From Sphingomonas sp. GM_Shp_1 (GTDB taxonomy: Bacteria > Pseudomonadota > Alphaproteobacteria > Sphingomonadales > Sphingomonadaceae): 33,831 nucleotides of DNA. The DNA lies in NCBI RefSeq assembly GCF_026540895.1, contig NZ_JALNUR010000033.1, forward strand, positions 1 to 33,831, written 5' to 3'. Position numbers and translations under genes: made by a program. The notes beneath the pieces are model-generated. The model worked only from the letters and a program-made list of their open reading frames with translations. It searched no databases and was not told where the DNA came from. Positions 17,045 through 25,353 of this stretch are shown piece after piece (position 1 is the stretch's first letter; every line of letters starts with the position of its first letter).

Positions 17045-17760
17045 CATCGCCGACCCCTGTGACGCGGTCGCGCGGCGGTGTCGGCCTGTTCTTGACCAAG
17101 GTGGCCGGGGTGTTGGTGCTGCTGGTCCTGGCGGGCCTGATCGCCGCCTGGGGCGTTCAGCGCTATGTCGCCGACCGGCTGACCCCCGATCCGACGACGA
17201 TCGCGCGGGCGAGCCTGGACGGGCTTCGCGAGCAGAACCGGCTGTCCGCCTTCGCCGCACGCTATGTCGCGGTCGTCACCTCGCGCCAGTCACAGCTGGG
17301 CTTCTCGACCGAGCGGACACTGATCATGCCGGGCATGGTCCGCTACGAGGTCGATCTGGGCAAGCTGCGCCAGCAGGATGTCCGCTGGGACGCTGGCAAC
17401 CGCACCCTGTCGGTCACGCTGCCGCCGGTGGAGATCGACGGGCCGCAGGTCGATCTGTCGGCGATCCGCGAATATGGCTCGGGCGGGGTGCTGACCACCT
17501 TCACCGATGCCGAACAGCGGCTGGACGCCGCCAACCGCACGGCGGGTCAGGTCGAGTTGATGCGCCAGGCCCGTGCGCCGTCGCCGATGAAGCTGGCGCG
17601 CGATGCGACGCGCCGTGCGGTGGAGCGGAGCTTTTCCATGCCGCTCCGCGCCGCCGGGGTGGATGCGACCGTGAAGGTACGCTTTTCGGACGAGCCGTCC
17701 AGCGACGAACATTGGGACACCACCCGCACGGTTCAGGAGGTTCTGGGCAACACGGGCTAA
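17026..17760 (+). CDS. DUF4230 domain membrane-anchored protein
   Basis: A 244-aa protein with a short cytoplasmic N-terminus, one TM helix at about residues 23-45 (VAGVLVLLVLAGLIAAWGV) and a periplasmic DUF4230 domain. The conserved region includes the MPGMVRYEVDLGKL strand pair and the C-terminal MPLRAAGVDATVKVRF. Function is unknown in the family. AAGGAG about 8 nt before ATG 17026 supports the start, which lies inside the end of the MBL gene (out of frame). Confidence 0.82.
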   Translation: MDERGVTSPTPVTRSRGGVGLFLTKVAGVLVLLVLAGLIAAWGVQRYVADRLTPDPTTIARASLDGLREQNRLSAFAARYVAVVTSRQSQLGFSTERTLIMPGMVRYEVDLGKLRQQDVRWDAGNRTLSVTLPPVEIDGPQVDLSAIREYGSGGVLTTFTDAEQRLDAANRTAGQVELMRQARAPSPMKLARDATRRAVERSFSMPLRAAGVDATVKVRFSDEPSSDEHWDTTRTVQEVLGNTG

Positions 17761-17769
17761 CGTCACCGA

Positions 17770-17798
17770 TTGTCGGCGCAGCCCTGTGCGCCTAGGGG
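17770..17798 (+). promoter_or_regulatory. Possible nadA promoter
   Basis: TTGTCG at 17770-17775, a 17-nt spacer and TAGGGG at 17793-17798. The spacer contains the perfect dyad GGCGCA-N6-TGCGCC. The TAGGGG also overlaps AGGGGAA, which is a plausible Shine-Dalgarno for nadA, so the two readings compete: a -10 would imply a leaderless message. Confidence 0.3.
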
Positions 17799-17805
17799 AA
17801 ATGTC

Positions 17806-18795
17806 ATGACCATCCAGACGAATCTGACGGGCCTCGACCTGCGCGCCGAGATCGACCGCCTCCGCAAGGAACGCAACGCCGTCATCCTCGCGCATTATTA
17901 CCAGAAGCCCGAGATTCAGGACCTGGCCGATTTCGTCGGCGACAGCCTGGATTTGAGCCGCAAGGCGCAGGCGACCGATGCGGACGTCATCGCCTTTTGC
18001 GGGGTGCGCTTCATGGCGGAGACGGCCAAGATCCTGTCGCCCGACAAGATCGTCGTGCTGCCCGACATGGCGGCCGGGTGCAGCCTGGAGGATAGTTGTC
18101 CCCCCGAACAGTTCGCCGAGTTCCGGGCGCAACACCCGGACCATATCGCGCTGACGTACATCAACTGCTCGACCGAGGTGAAGGCGCTGTCCGACATCAT
18201 CGTGACGTCTTCGTCCGCCGAGCAGATTCTGTCGCAGATCGACCCCGATCAGAAGATCATCTTCGGCCCGGACCGCAATCTCGGCGGCTATCTGGCGCGC
18301 AAGACCGGACGCGAGATGCTGCTCTGGCCCGGCGTGTGCATCGTGCACGAGGCGTTCAGCGAAACCGAACTGCTCAAGCTGCGCGCCCAGCACCCCGATG
18401 CGCCCATCGCCGCGCATCCGGAATGTCCGGCGGTGATCCTCGACCACGCCGATTATGTCGGATCGACGCGCGGCATCCTGGAGTTTGCGCAGACGGTGCA
18501 GGGCGACACGCTGATCGTCGCGACCGAGCCGCACATCATCCATCAGATGCAAAAGGCGATGCCCGGCAAGACCTTCATCGGCGCGCCGGGGGCGGACGGC
18601 AACTGCAACTGCAATATCTGCCCCTATATGGCGCTGAACACGATGGAGAAGCTGTATCTGGCGCTCCGCGACCTGACGCCGCGCGTCGAGATCGAGGAAG
18701 GGTTGCGGCTTCAGGCGAAGAAGAGCCTCGACGCGATGCTGACGCTCGCCAGCGGTACGGTCGGCAAGGGCGATCTGGGGCCGGTGCGCGCGTGA
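17806..18795 (+). CDS. nadA: Quinolinate synthase
   Basis: Condenses iminoaspartate with dihydroxyacetone phosphate to quinolinate in de novo NAD synthesis; oxygen-sensitive [4Fe-4S] enzyme. 329 aa. Conserved parts: LAHYYQKPEIQDLADFVGDS near the start, AAGCSLEDSC with a cluster cysteine, PECPAVILDHADYVGSTRGI and the C-terminal GNCNCNICPYMALNTMEKL. AGGGGAA 6 nt before ATG 17806 marks the start. The last codons overlap the nadC GTG. No nadB or aspartate dehydrogenase gene is present here. Confidence 0.97.
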   Translation: MTIQTNLTGLDLRAEIDRLRKERNAVILAHYYQKPEIQDLADFVGDSLDLSRKAQATDADVIAFCGVRFMAETAKILSPDKIVVLPDMAAGCSLEDSCPPEQFAEFRAQHPDHIALTYINCSTEVKALSDIIVTSSSAEQILSQIDPDQKIIFGPDRNLGGYLARKTGREMLLWPGVCIVHEAFSETELLKLRAQHPDAPIAAHPECPAVILDHADYVGSTRGILEFAQTVQGDTLIVATEPHIIHQMQKAMPGKTFIGAPGADGNCNCNICPYMALNTMEKLYLALRDLTPRVEIEEGLRLQAKKSLDAMLTLASGTVGKGDLGPVRA

Positions 18796-19628
18796 TCGAG
18801 GGTTTCGACCTCGACGCTTTCGTCCCCGCGACGCTGGCCGAGGATCTGGGGCCGGGCGGGGACATTACCTCCGCCGCCGTGATCCCCGCCGACGCGCGCT
18901 TCCTCGGCACCATGGCCAGCCGTGACGCGATCACCGTCGCCGGGCTGCCGATCGCCGAGGCGTTCTTTCGTCGTCTCGACCCGGATGTGGTGATCGAACA
19001 TCTGGTCGAGGACGGGGCGAGCGTCGCCCCCGGAACCGCGCTGCTCCGCCTGTCGGGCAAGGCGCGCGCGATGCTGACCGCCGAACGCTCGGCGCTGAAC
19101 ACCGTCCAGCATCTGTCGGGCATCGCGACTATGACGGCGGCCTATGTCGCCGCGATCGCGGGGACCGGTGCGACCTTGCTCGACACACGCAAGACGATTC
19201 CCGGCCTTCGTCTGATCGAGAAATATGCGACCCGCATGGGCGGCGCGCAGAACCATCGCATGGGCCTGTGGGATGCGGCGATGATCAAGGACAATCACGT
19301 CGCGGTCGCGGGCGGGATCGGCCCGGCGGTGACGGCGGCGAAGGATGCGGGGATCGCCCGGATCATCGTCGAGGTCGACCGTCTCGACCAGATCGAGCCC
19401 GCGCTGGCGGCGGGGGCGACGCATCTGCTGCTCGACAATATGGGCCCGGCGCAATTGGCGGAGGGTGTCGCCCTGGTCGCCGGGCGCGTGCCGACCGAGG
19501 CGTCGGGCGGCGTCCGGCTGGACACCATTCGCGCGCTGGCGGAGACCGGCGTGACCTATATCAGCGTGGGCCGCTTGACCCAGTCGGCCCCGGCGGCGGA
19601 TATCGGACTGGATTTCGCCGCCGCCTGA
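18792..19628 (+). CDS. nadC: Nicotinate-nucleotide diphosphorylase (carboxylating)
   Basis: Converts quinolinate and PRPP to nicotinate mononucleotide, the step after NadA. 278 aa. Key motifs: DTRKTIPGLRLIEKYA and NHRMGLWDAAMIKDNH, which hold the substrate-binding Arg/Lys/His residues, then EVDRLDQIEPAL, LLLDNMGP and EASGGV. GTG start at 18792 overlaps the nadA TGA by 3 nt (GTGA), indicating translational coupling. Confidence 0.97.
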   Translation: MIEGFDLDAFVPATLAEDLGPGGDITSAAVIPADARFLGTMASRDAITVAGLPIAEAFFRRLDPDVVIEHLVEDGASVAPGTALLRLSGKARAMLTAERSALNTVQHLSGIATMTAAYVAAIAGTGATLLDTRKTIPGLRLIEKYATRMGGAQNHRMGLWDAAMIKDNHVAVAGGIGPAVTAAKDAGIARIIVEVDRLDQIEPALAAGATHLLLDNMGPAQLAEGVALVAGRVPTEASGGVRLDTIRALAETGVTYISVGRLTQSAPAADIGLDFAAA

Positions 19629-19657
19629 CGACGGCGTTTCGTGAAGGGGAAAAGGGC

Positions 19658-20053
19658 GTGCGACCGAAATCGGTGATATTGGGCGAGCGGCTGTCGTTCC
19701 TCGCCATGCTGTTGCTGCTGGTGCTGGCGGTGCTCGGCTGGAACGACACGGTGGCGCAGGCGGGGGCGGCGATCGCGGTGATCGCCAACGGCCTGCTGAT
19801 CGGGCTGTTCCTGTTGGCGACCCTGCTGGTCACGCGGATGGCGAGCCGGGGTGGGCTTGTCTTCCTGGCGATCCTGACCGTGCTGAACCTGCTCGGTTTT
19901 CTGTATCAGGTGTCCGAAGGCGCGCTGGCGCAGGGGCTGTTCGGAGTGCTGACCAGCGTGCAGGCGGCGGCGTCACTGGTCGCCGTCGTCATGCTGATGC
20001 GGCCCAATGCGATGGCCTGGTATCGCACCATGGCGGAGGTGAGCGAGGCATGA
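19658..20053 (+). CDS. Small four-helix membrane protein of unknown function
   Basis: A 131-aa hydrophobic protein with about four TM segments (residues about 10-28, 35-60, 63-85 and 92-115). No family recognised. GTG 19658 is preceded by AAGGGGAAAAGGG, a good ribosome site. The stop overlaps the RNase T2 start (ATGA), so it belongs to the nadAC transcription unit. Function cannot be inferred from its neighbours. Confidence 0.75.
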   Translation: MRPKSVILGERLSFLAMLLLLVLAVLGWNDTVAQAGAAIAVIANGLLIGLFLLATLLVTRMASRGGLVFLAILTVLNLLGFLYQVSEGALAQGLFGVLTSVQAAASLVAVVMLMRPNAMAWYRTMAEVSEA

Positions 20054-20757
20054 AGACCACCCTGATCGCGCTGGCGATGCTGGCCGCACCGCAACTGGCG
20101 GGCGCGCAGACGCTGCAATGCTCCGCCCCGACCGGCGCCCAGAGCATTCGCCCCGACCTGCCCCGCGACAGCCAGCCGGTGCGCGTCCTGCCCATCGGCG
20201 GCTATACGCTCGCCATCACTTGGAGCCCGCAATATTGCCGCGACCCCAAGGGGGACAGCCGCTTCCAGTGCGGATCGGGCAACCGCTTCGGCTTCACCCT
20301 GCATGGGCTTTGGCCCGATGGCGTGGGCAAGGACTGGCCGCAATATTGCCGCCCGACCGCGATCCTGCCCCAGCCGGTGGTTCGTCGCCATATCTGCGCC
20401 ACGCCTTCGGCCCAGCTCATGCAGCATGAATGGGCCAAGCACGGCACCTGCATGACGGGTTATAGCCCGTCGCGCTATTTCACCCAGTCGAACGGCTTGT
20501 ACCACCGCCTGCACTTTCCCGACATGAACGCACTGTCGCGGCGTAGCGCGCTGACGGCGGGCGATCTGGCGAGTGCGGTGGCGGCGGCGAACCGGGGCAT
20601 GACCGCCGACATGATGCGCGTGACGGCGACCCGCGACGGCTGGCTCGACGAAATCTGGATCTGCCTGAACAAGGCGTTCCGCTATACCCGCTGCCCGGTC
20701 CATCAGGGCGGATTGTCGCCCAGCGCGCCGATCAAGATCTGGCGCGGGGCACGCTGA
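20050..20757 (+). CDS. Secreted ribonuclease T2 family protein
   Basis: A 235-aa periplasmic or secreted endoribonuclease. Signal peptide MKTTLIALAMLAAPQLAGAQ, with predicted cleavage after AGA (residues about 17-19). Both catalytic segments are intact: CAS-1 GFTLHGLWPDG with His85, and CAS-2 HEWAKHGTC with His126, Glu127 and His131. Several cysteines can form the family's disulfides. The start overlaps the preceding membrane-protein stop (ATGA). Likely role is scavenging of periplasmic or extracellular RNA, as for RNase I. Confidence 0.94.
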   Translation: MKTTLIALAMLAAPQLAGAQTLQCSAPTGAQSIRPDLPRDSQPVRVLPIGGYTLAITWSPQYCRDPKGDSRFQCGSGNRFGFTLHGLWPDGVGKDWPQYCRPTAILPQPVVRRHICATPSAQLMQHEWAKHGTCMTGYSPSRYFTQSNGLYHRLHFPDMNALSRRSALTAGDLASAVAAANRGMTADMMRVTATRDGWLDEIWICLNKAFRYTRCPVHQGGLSPSAPIKIWRGAR

Positions 20758-20763
20758 GCCCGC

Positions 20764-21183
20764 TTATCCCTCCACCGTCACGGTGGAGGGGTGATGCTTG
20801 TCGAGATGCTTGCGGATAATCCGCAGGTTGCGGGTGTTGGAGCGGAACATCACGTCCGCCGCATCGCCGATCAGCGGCACGAAGCCGAGCACCGCGTCGA
20901 ATCCGACATTGCCCATCATCCGCAGCATCTGCAATTTCGACAGGCCCAGATTGCGTGCCTCCCAGATGATATAGCTGCCCAGCGCGGCGGCGGCGATATC
21001 GCCGACGACGGGGACCAGCCCCAGCACCACGTCCAGCCCGATCGGGCGGTTGATTCCGGGAAGGACCACCACCCGCTCCAGCAATGCCTCCATCGCCTCG
21101 ATCCGGCGACGGCTGGCGGCGATCCCCTTGTCCAGAGGAAGCGCGTCGAAGGCGCCGGGATCGATACGGGATGCGTTGGCCAT
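20764..21183 (-). CDS. DUF4112 domain-containing protein
   Basis: A 139-aa protein with the DUF4112 repeat-like hydrophobic motifs LDVVLGLVPVVGDI (about 50-65) and FDAVLGFVPLIGDAADVMF (about 95-112), ending in NLRIIRKHLDKHHP. The two LGxxPxxGD motifs look like short re-entrant or amphipathic membrane segments. Function unknown. ATG 21183 gives the typical N-terminus DPGAFDALPL and lies 5 nt after the upstream gene's stop; an in-frame ATG at 21228 would overlap that gene by 40 nt. Confidence 0.85.
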   Translation of the reverse strand: MANASRIDPGAFDALPLDKGIAASRRRIEAMEALLERVVVLPGINRPIGLDVVLGLVPVVGDIAAAALGSYIIWEARNLGLSKLQMLRMMGNVGFDAVLGFVPLIGDAADVMFRSNTRNLRIIRKHLDKHHPSTVTVEG

Positions 21184-21188
21184 GGCTA

Positions 21189-22622
21189 TCAGTTGGGGGT
21201 GCCCCGCAGATGGTTCAATGGATGCCATGCGCGACTATTGACCTGATATTGCCGCAAGCGATTGGCGACGAGCGACCAGCGCAACGGGCGGGCCAGTGGA
21301 ATGAAGGGCGTGTCGGCATTCAGCGCGGCATCGGCGAGGGCGATGGCTCGGCTCCTTTCCGCCAGCGTGGGAGCGAGCCGTGCCTGCTCGATCGCCGCCT
21401 GAGCCGCCTCGCCACAGGGCGCGCAGGCGGTAGCGATGTACCAGCGGGCGCTGTCGAAGGGTGCGACCGCATCGATCAGCCGCAGATCGGCGGGTGCGTC
21501 GCTCGCCACCCGTTCCGGCGTGATGCCGATGCGCAGCAGGGTCGCGCCGATCTGACCGTAAAGCAGGTTTGCGCCAGGCCCCTCGGGTAGCGCGACCCGC
21601 AGCTTGACCGGCTCTCCCCATGCCGCGACCCGGGCGCGTGCGCCCGCGCGCCGTTCGTCCAGCGTCAACAGCGCCCAGCCGGGGATTTGCGGGGGAGCAT
21701 CCGAGTCCAGCGCATCGGGCAGCAACCGATCGGTCGCCTCCCAATTGGGCGCCACCGCCGACAACAGCGTCGCCCGGTCGAATGCCGACGACAGGGCCTG
21801 GCGATTGGCGGGATTGGCCAGAAAGCCTTGGCGGTTGGCAATGGACAGTCCGAACAGCCCGGCGGCGGGATCGATTCGGACGGCGGCGGGGTTGACCTGC
21901 ACACCGTCCAGCAACGGCCATTCCGTGAACCGCCCGCCCAGCATCAGGTCGGACCCACCCCGGGCGAAGCGCAGGATCGCGCGGGCGGGGCTTTCGGAGA
22001 TCAGGCGGACATCGTCCTCGGGCGCTGGTGCCGCATCGTCGTCGGGCTCGACACGTCGGGGATCGGGAATGGGGCGAAGCAGGGGCGGCGGCCCGGCCCG
22101 GATGATCCGGAACGGCCCCGTGCCATGCCGTGTCCGATCGATGATCGCCATTTCGGGCTGGGCGAACAGCTTGAGCAGGTCGGGGCGGGGCCGTGACAGC
22201 CGCACCTCGATGACCTGCGGCGTCATCACGACGATCTCGTCGATCGCGGTCAGGAACGGCGCGAGCGGATTGCCGGAACGCGCAGAGGCGAGGCGGCGGA
22301 GGATCGGCACGACCTGCTCGGCGGTGACGGGGCTGCCATCATCCCATTTCGCCTCGCGCAGGCGGAAGATGAAGCTGCCGCCGTCATCGATGACGATCCA
22401 GCGTTCGGCCAGTCCCGGCTCGATCTGTCCATTGGCGTCGAACCGGACCAGTCCCTGCGCCAGCGAATCCCGCAACAGGCGATGCGATGTATCGCCATCG
22501 GCGAAGCCGGAACGGCCGGACCCCGATCCGCCGCCGCTTCGCCCCTGAACCGCACTGACGGTCACCGCGCCGGTATCGGCCTGGCGGTCACAGCCGCCGA
22601 CGGACAGAAGCGCGGCGGCCAA
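21189..22622 (-). CDS. ABC transporter substrate-binding lipoprotein, peptide/nickel (SBP family 5) type
   Basis: About 477 aa. Recognised by the family-5 layout: SHRLLRDSLAQGLVRFDANGQIEPGLAERW near the N-terminus, FRLREAKWDDGSPVTAEQVV, and a C-terminal CAPCGEAAQAAIEQARLA with NADTPFIPLARP. It is a poorly conserved family member with a Gly/Ser-rich N-terminal segment. The lipobox LLSVGGC is clear, but the region upstream encodes tRNA-Leu (22628-22711). The only start codon between the tRNA and the lipobox is TTG at 22622, which gives a very short n-region without a positive charge; the true start is uncertain. No permease or ATPase gene is adjacent, so the partner transporter is elsewhere or lost. 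Confidence 0.75.
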   Translation of the reverse strand: MAAALLSVGGCDRQADTGAVTVSAVQGRSGGGSGSGRSGFADGDTSHRLLRDSLAQGLVRFDANGQIEPGLAERWIVIDDGGSFIFRLREAKWDDGSPVTAEQVVPILRRLASARSGNPLAPFLTAIDEIVVMTPQVIEVRLSRPRPDLLKLFAQPEMAIIDRTRHGTGPFRIIRAGPPPLLRPIPDPRRVEPDDDAAPAPEDDVRLISESPARAILRFARGGSDLMLGGRFTEWPLLDGVQVNPAAVRIDPAAGLFGLSIANRQGFLANPANRQALSSAFDRATLLSAVAPNWEATDRLLPDALDSDAPPQIPGWALLTLDERRAGARARVAAWGEPVKLRVALPEGPGANLLYGQIGATLLRIGITPERVASDAPADLRLIDAVAPFDSARWYIATACAPCGEAAQAAIEQARLAPTLAERSRAIALADAALNADTPFIPLARPLRWSLVANRLRQYQVNSRAWHPLNHLRGTPN

Positions 22623-22627
22623 GGCGA

Positions 22628-22711
22628 TGGTGCGGACGGCGGGACTCGAACCCGCACTCCAGGGGAAGCCGATTTTAAGTCGGCAGCGTCTACCGGTTTC
22701 GCCACGTCCGC
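22628..22711 (-). tRNA. tRNA-Leu(UAA)
   Basis: 84 nt with encoded CCA. Acceptor arms GCGGACG (22711-22705) and CGTCCGC (22638-22632) pair fully, then ACCA. Anticodon loop CTTAAAA reads anticodon UAA; T-loop TTCGAGT; long type II variable arm around CTTCCCCTGGAGTG. The 3' end abuts the start of the following lipoprotein gene. Confidence 0.95.
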
Positions 22712-22824
22712 GCACGGGCACAGGAAGAGACGAGGTCGCCGCAAAGGTCAAGTAAAGACCGGTCGTCAGGCGATGATAGTATTGCCTGTGTCCCGCCGCA
22801 CTGCCGGATGCGCGCGAAAAGGGA

Positions 22825-23112
22825 TCAGCCGGCCTCGACGTTCAGGCGAGCGCGCATTTCCTTGCCGGGTTTGAAATAGGGGACGCGCTTGGCGACAACC
22901 TCGACGGTTTCGCCGGTGCGGGGATTGCGTCCAGTACGGGCGCCGCGCGAACGGGTCGAAAAGGCGCCGAAGCCGCGCAGTTCAACACGACCGTTGTCCG
23001 CAAGACGTTTTGTGATTTCGTCAAAGAAGATAGTCACGATCAACTCGACTTCACGCGGGTTCAGCCCCGGATTGTGTTGACCGATTTTCTGCACCAGTTC
23101 CGAACGGATCAT
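22825..23112 (-). CDS. ihfB: Integration host factor subunit beta
   Basis: 95-aa DNA-bending protein of the HU/IHF family. [17 protein letters not shown] and [26 protein letters not shown] match IHF-beta, including the RNPRTGE beta-arm with its intercalating proline. It forms a heterodimer with IHF-alpha, which is not in the window. Placed directly downstream of rpsA, as in many proteobacteria. Own promoter at 23178-23206. Confidence 0.95.
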   Translation of the reverse strand: MIRSELVQKIGQHNPGLNPREVELIVTIFFDEITKRLADNGRVELRGFGAFSTRSRGARTGRNPRTGETVEVVAKRVPYFKPGKEMRARLNVEAG

Positions 23113-23177
23113 CGTCTAGTCCCAAGCTATAGACCAGCCGTTCCTAACCTGTGTTTCTCGCTGCTGAAAGTGTTTTT

Positions 23178-23206
23178 ATTATACAATTAAGCAACGGATA
23201 TGTCTA
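23178..23206 (-). promoter_or_regulatory. Strong sigma-70-type promoter of ihfB
   Basis: Minus-strand TAGACA (23206-23201), 17-nt spacer, TATAAT (23183-23178): a perfect -10. A second TTGACA lies about 10 nt further upstream. The gap 23113-23267 is markedly AT-rich compared with the rest of the window. Confidence 0.75.
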
Positions 23207-23228
23207 ATTATGTCAAATGTGCACGAAA

Positions 23229-23259
23229 CCGGGACATGCTTAAAAAAACATGCCCCGGT
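23229..23259 (-). terminator. Possible terminator of rpsA
   Basis: An imperfect hairpin on the minus strand, CCGGGGCATG...CATGTCCCGG, with a T7 run in the loop and none after it, so it may be a processing or pausing hairpin rather than a classical terminator. Confidence 0.4.
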
Positions 23260-23267
23260 CCAGTAGT

Positions 23268-24977
23268 TTACTTCTGCGTGCGAGCCTTCAGAGCTTCACC
23301 CAGAATATCGCCCAGCGACGCGCCCGAGTCGGACGAACCGTACTGAGCCACCGCCTGCTTCTCTTCGGCGATCTGCATCGCCTTGACCGAGAAGGTCGGC
23401 TTCTTCGAACGATCGAAGCCGGTGACCATCGCGTCGAACTTCTGGCCGACCTGGAAGCGCTCGGGGCGCTGCTCGTCACGGTCGCGACCCAGATCGGTGC
23501 GCTTGATGAAGCCGGTCGCGCCATCGTCGCCCGCCTGGACTTCGAGGCCCGCATCGCGGACTTCGAGGACGGTCACGGTGACGACCTGGTTCTTGTTCAG
23601 ACGATCGCCAGCCGCAGCCACGCCGCCGGCGACGGGGCCGCCGCGCTCGAGCTGCTTCATGCCGAGCGAGATGCGCTCCTTCTCGGGGTCGATGTCCAGA
23701 ACCACGGCCTGAACGACTTCGCCCTTGCGGTGCAGGTTCAGGGCATCCTCACCCGACACGCCCCAGGCGATGTCCGACATGTGGACCATGCCGTCGACGT
23801 CGTTGTCCAGGCCGATGAACAGGCCGAACTCGGTCGCGTTCTTGACTTCGCCCTCGACGGTCGAGCCGATCGGATGGGCAGCGGCGAACGCTTCCCACGG
23901 ATTGGCCTGAGCCTGCTTGAGGCCGAGGCTGATGCGGCGCTTTTCCTGATCGACTTCCAGGACGACCACATCGACTTCCTGAGAGGTCGAGACGATCTTG
24001 CCCGGATGGACGTTCTTCTTGGTCCAGGACATTTCCGAGACGTGGACCAGGCCTTCGATGCCCGGCTCCAGCTCGACGAACGCACCGTACTCGGTGATGT
24101 TCGTGACGCGGCCCGACAGCTTGGCGCCGACCGGATACTTCGCACCGGCACCATCCCACGGATCGCTCTCGAGCTGCTTCATGCCGAGCGAGATGCGCTG
24201 CGTGTCCTTGTTGATGCGGATGATCTGCACCTTCACGGTGTCGCCGATCGCGATCATCTCCGACGGATGATTGACGCGCTTGTACGACAGGTCGGTGACG
24301 TGCAGCAGGCCGTCGATGCCGCCCAGGTCCACGAACGCACCATAATCGGTGATGTTCTTGACGACGCCGTCGATGATCTGACCCTCGGCCAGGCTCTGGA
24401 TCAGGCCCGAACGCTGCTCGGCGCGGGTCTCTTCCAGGACCGCGCGACGCGACACGACGATGTTGCCGCGCTTGCGGTCCATCTTCAGGATCTGGAACGG
24501 CTGCGGGATGTCCATCAGCGGGGTGACGTCGCGGACGGGACGGATATCGACCTGGCTGCCGGGCAGGAACGCCACGGCGCCGTTCAGGTCGACGGTGAAG
24601 CCACCCTTCACGCGGCCGAAGATCACGCCTTCGACGCGGGCCGACTTCGAGAATTCGAGTTCCAGCTTGTCCCAGGCGGCTTCGCGGCGGGCGCGATCGC
24701 GGCTGAGCATCGCTTCGCCGTGCATGTTCTCGACGCGATCGACATAGACCTCGACTTCGTCACCGACCTTCAGGTCGGCCTTCTGGCCGGGGGCAGCGAA
24801 TTCGCGGAGGGGCACACGGCCTTCCGACTTCAGGCCGACGTCGATGACGGCCATGTCGTTTTCGATCGCGGTGACGGTGCCATGCACGACGCGACCCTCG
24901 AAGCTGTCGGCACCGCCGAACATGTCATCGAGCATCGCCGCGAAATCGTCGCGCGTGGGCTGGGGGTTGGTTGCCAT
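23268..24977 (-). CDS. rpsA: 30S ribosomal protein S1
   Basis: 569-aa S1 protein that captures mRNA on the 30S subunit. Six S1/OB-fold repeats are visible, the later ones with the repeating LGMKQLE and ITEYGAFVEL/ITDYGAFVDL signatures. ATG 24977 (MATNPQPTRDDFAAML) is preceded by CTCAGGAACTTAACCC. It lies downstream of aroA-cmk on the same strand but has its own promoter at 25190-25218 and a leader of about 200 nt, consistent with the S1 autoregulation known in other bacteria. A long open frame on the opposite strand is a codon-bias shadow. Confidence 0.97.
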   Translation of the reverse strand: MATNPQPTRDDFAAMLDDMFGGADSFEGRVVHGTVTAIENDMAVIDVGLKSEGRVPLREFAAPGQKADLKVGDEVEVYVDRVENMHGEAMLSRDRARREAAWDKLELEFSKSARVEGVIFGRVKGGFTVDLNGAVAFLPGSQVDIRPVRDVTPLMDIPQPFQILKMDRKRGNIVVSRRAVLEETRAEQRSGLIQSLAEGQIIDGVVKNITDYGAFVDLGGIDGLLHVTDLSYKRVNHPSEMIAIGDTVKVQIIRINKDTQRISLGMKQLESDPWDGAGAKYPVGAKLSGRVTNITEYGAFVELEPGIEGLVHVSEMSWTKKNVHPGKIVSTSQEVDVVVLEVDQEKRRISLGLKQAQANPWEAFAAAHPIGSTVEGEVKNATEFGLFIGLDNDVDGMVHMSDIAWGVSGEDALNLHRKGEVVQAVVLDIDPEKERISLGMKQLERGGPVAGGVAAAGDRLNKNQVVTVTVLEVRDAGLEVQAGDDGATGFIKRTDLGRDRDEQRPERFQVGQKFDAMVTGFDRSKKPTFSVKAMQIAEEKQAVAQYGSSDSGASLGDILGEALKARTQK

Positions 24978-25189
24978 AAAAGGGTTAAGTTCCTGAGAGT
25001 TTTTCGCCTTCGGCCAGGACATCGTGTCCGACCTTCGACGATGGCCGCGCCGACCCCATGCCGACGCCACCAGGCCCGAAGATGTGACTGAAACACGGAA
25101 AAGCGGCGGTCCGCGAGAAATGCGGAAAGGACGCTGAGGGCAGGCCCTCGCGTCAGCCTCTCCGCGGAACAGGGTCCGCGAGCGCGCCG

Positions 25190-25218
25190 CCTATAGCCGA
25201 AAAGGGGATTTCGCGCAA
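25190..25218 (-). promoter_or_regulatory. rpsA promoter
   Basis: Minus-strand TTGCGC (25218-25213), 17-nt spacer, TATAGG (25195-25190). The start would be near 25183, leaving a leader of about 205 nt before the ATG. The leader contains a CGCGGA...TCCGCG hairpin (about 25162-25180). The stretch 24978-25353 holds only this leader, promoter and the repeat at 25235-25351. Confidence 0.6.
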
Positions 25219-25234
25219 GGAAGTGGATACATCT

Positions 25235-25351
25235 TCCTCCCCTGCAAGGGGAGGGGGACCAGCGGAGCTGGTGGAGGGGTGTCCCCCTATCCAGAGCGCG
25301 ACACCCCTCCGTCAGGCCTGACGGCCTGCCACCTCCCCTTGCAGGGGAGGA
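25235..25351. repeat. REPIN/MITE-like element with perfect 20-bp terminal inverted repeats
   Basis: 117 bp. The left end TCCTCCCCTGCAAGGGGAGG (25235-25254) is exactly complementary to 25332-25351. Inner arms GGAGGGGTGTC and GACACCCCTCC also pair, so the whole element folds as a long imperfect cruciform. Same family as 13900-14028. It separates cmk from the rpsA promoter. Confidence 0.85.
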
Positions 25352-25353
25352 GT

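Noticed and set aside
23250..25091. A 613-codon open frame opposite rpsA
   Set aside because: rpsA is certain; the repeated S1 domains produce a repetitive mirror frame. It has no ribosome site or recognisable domain.
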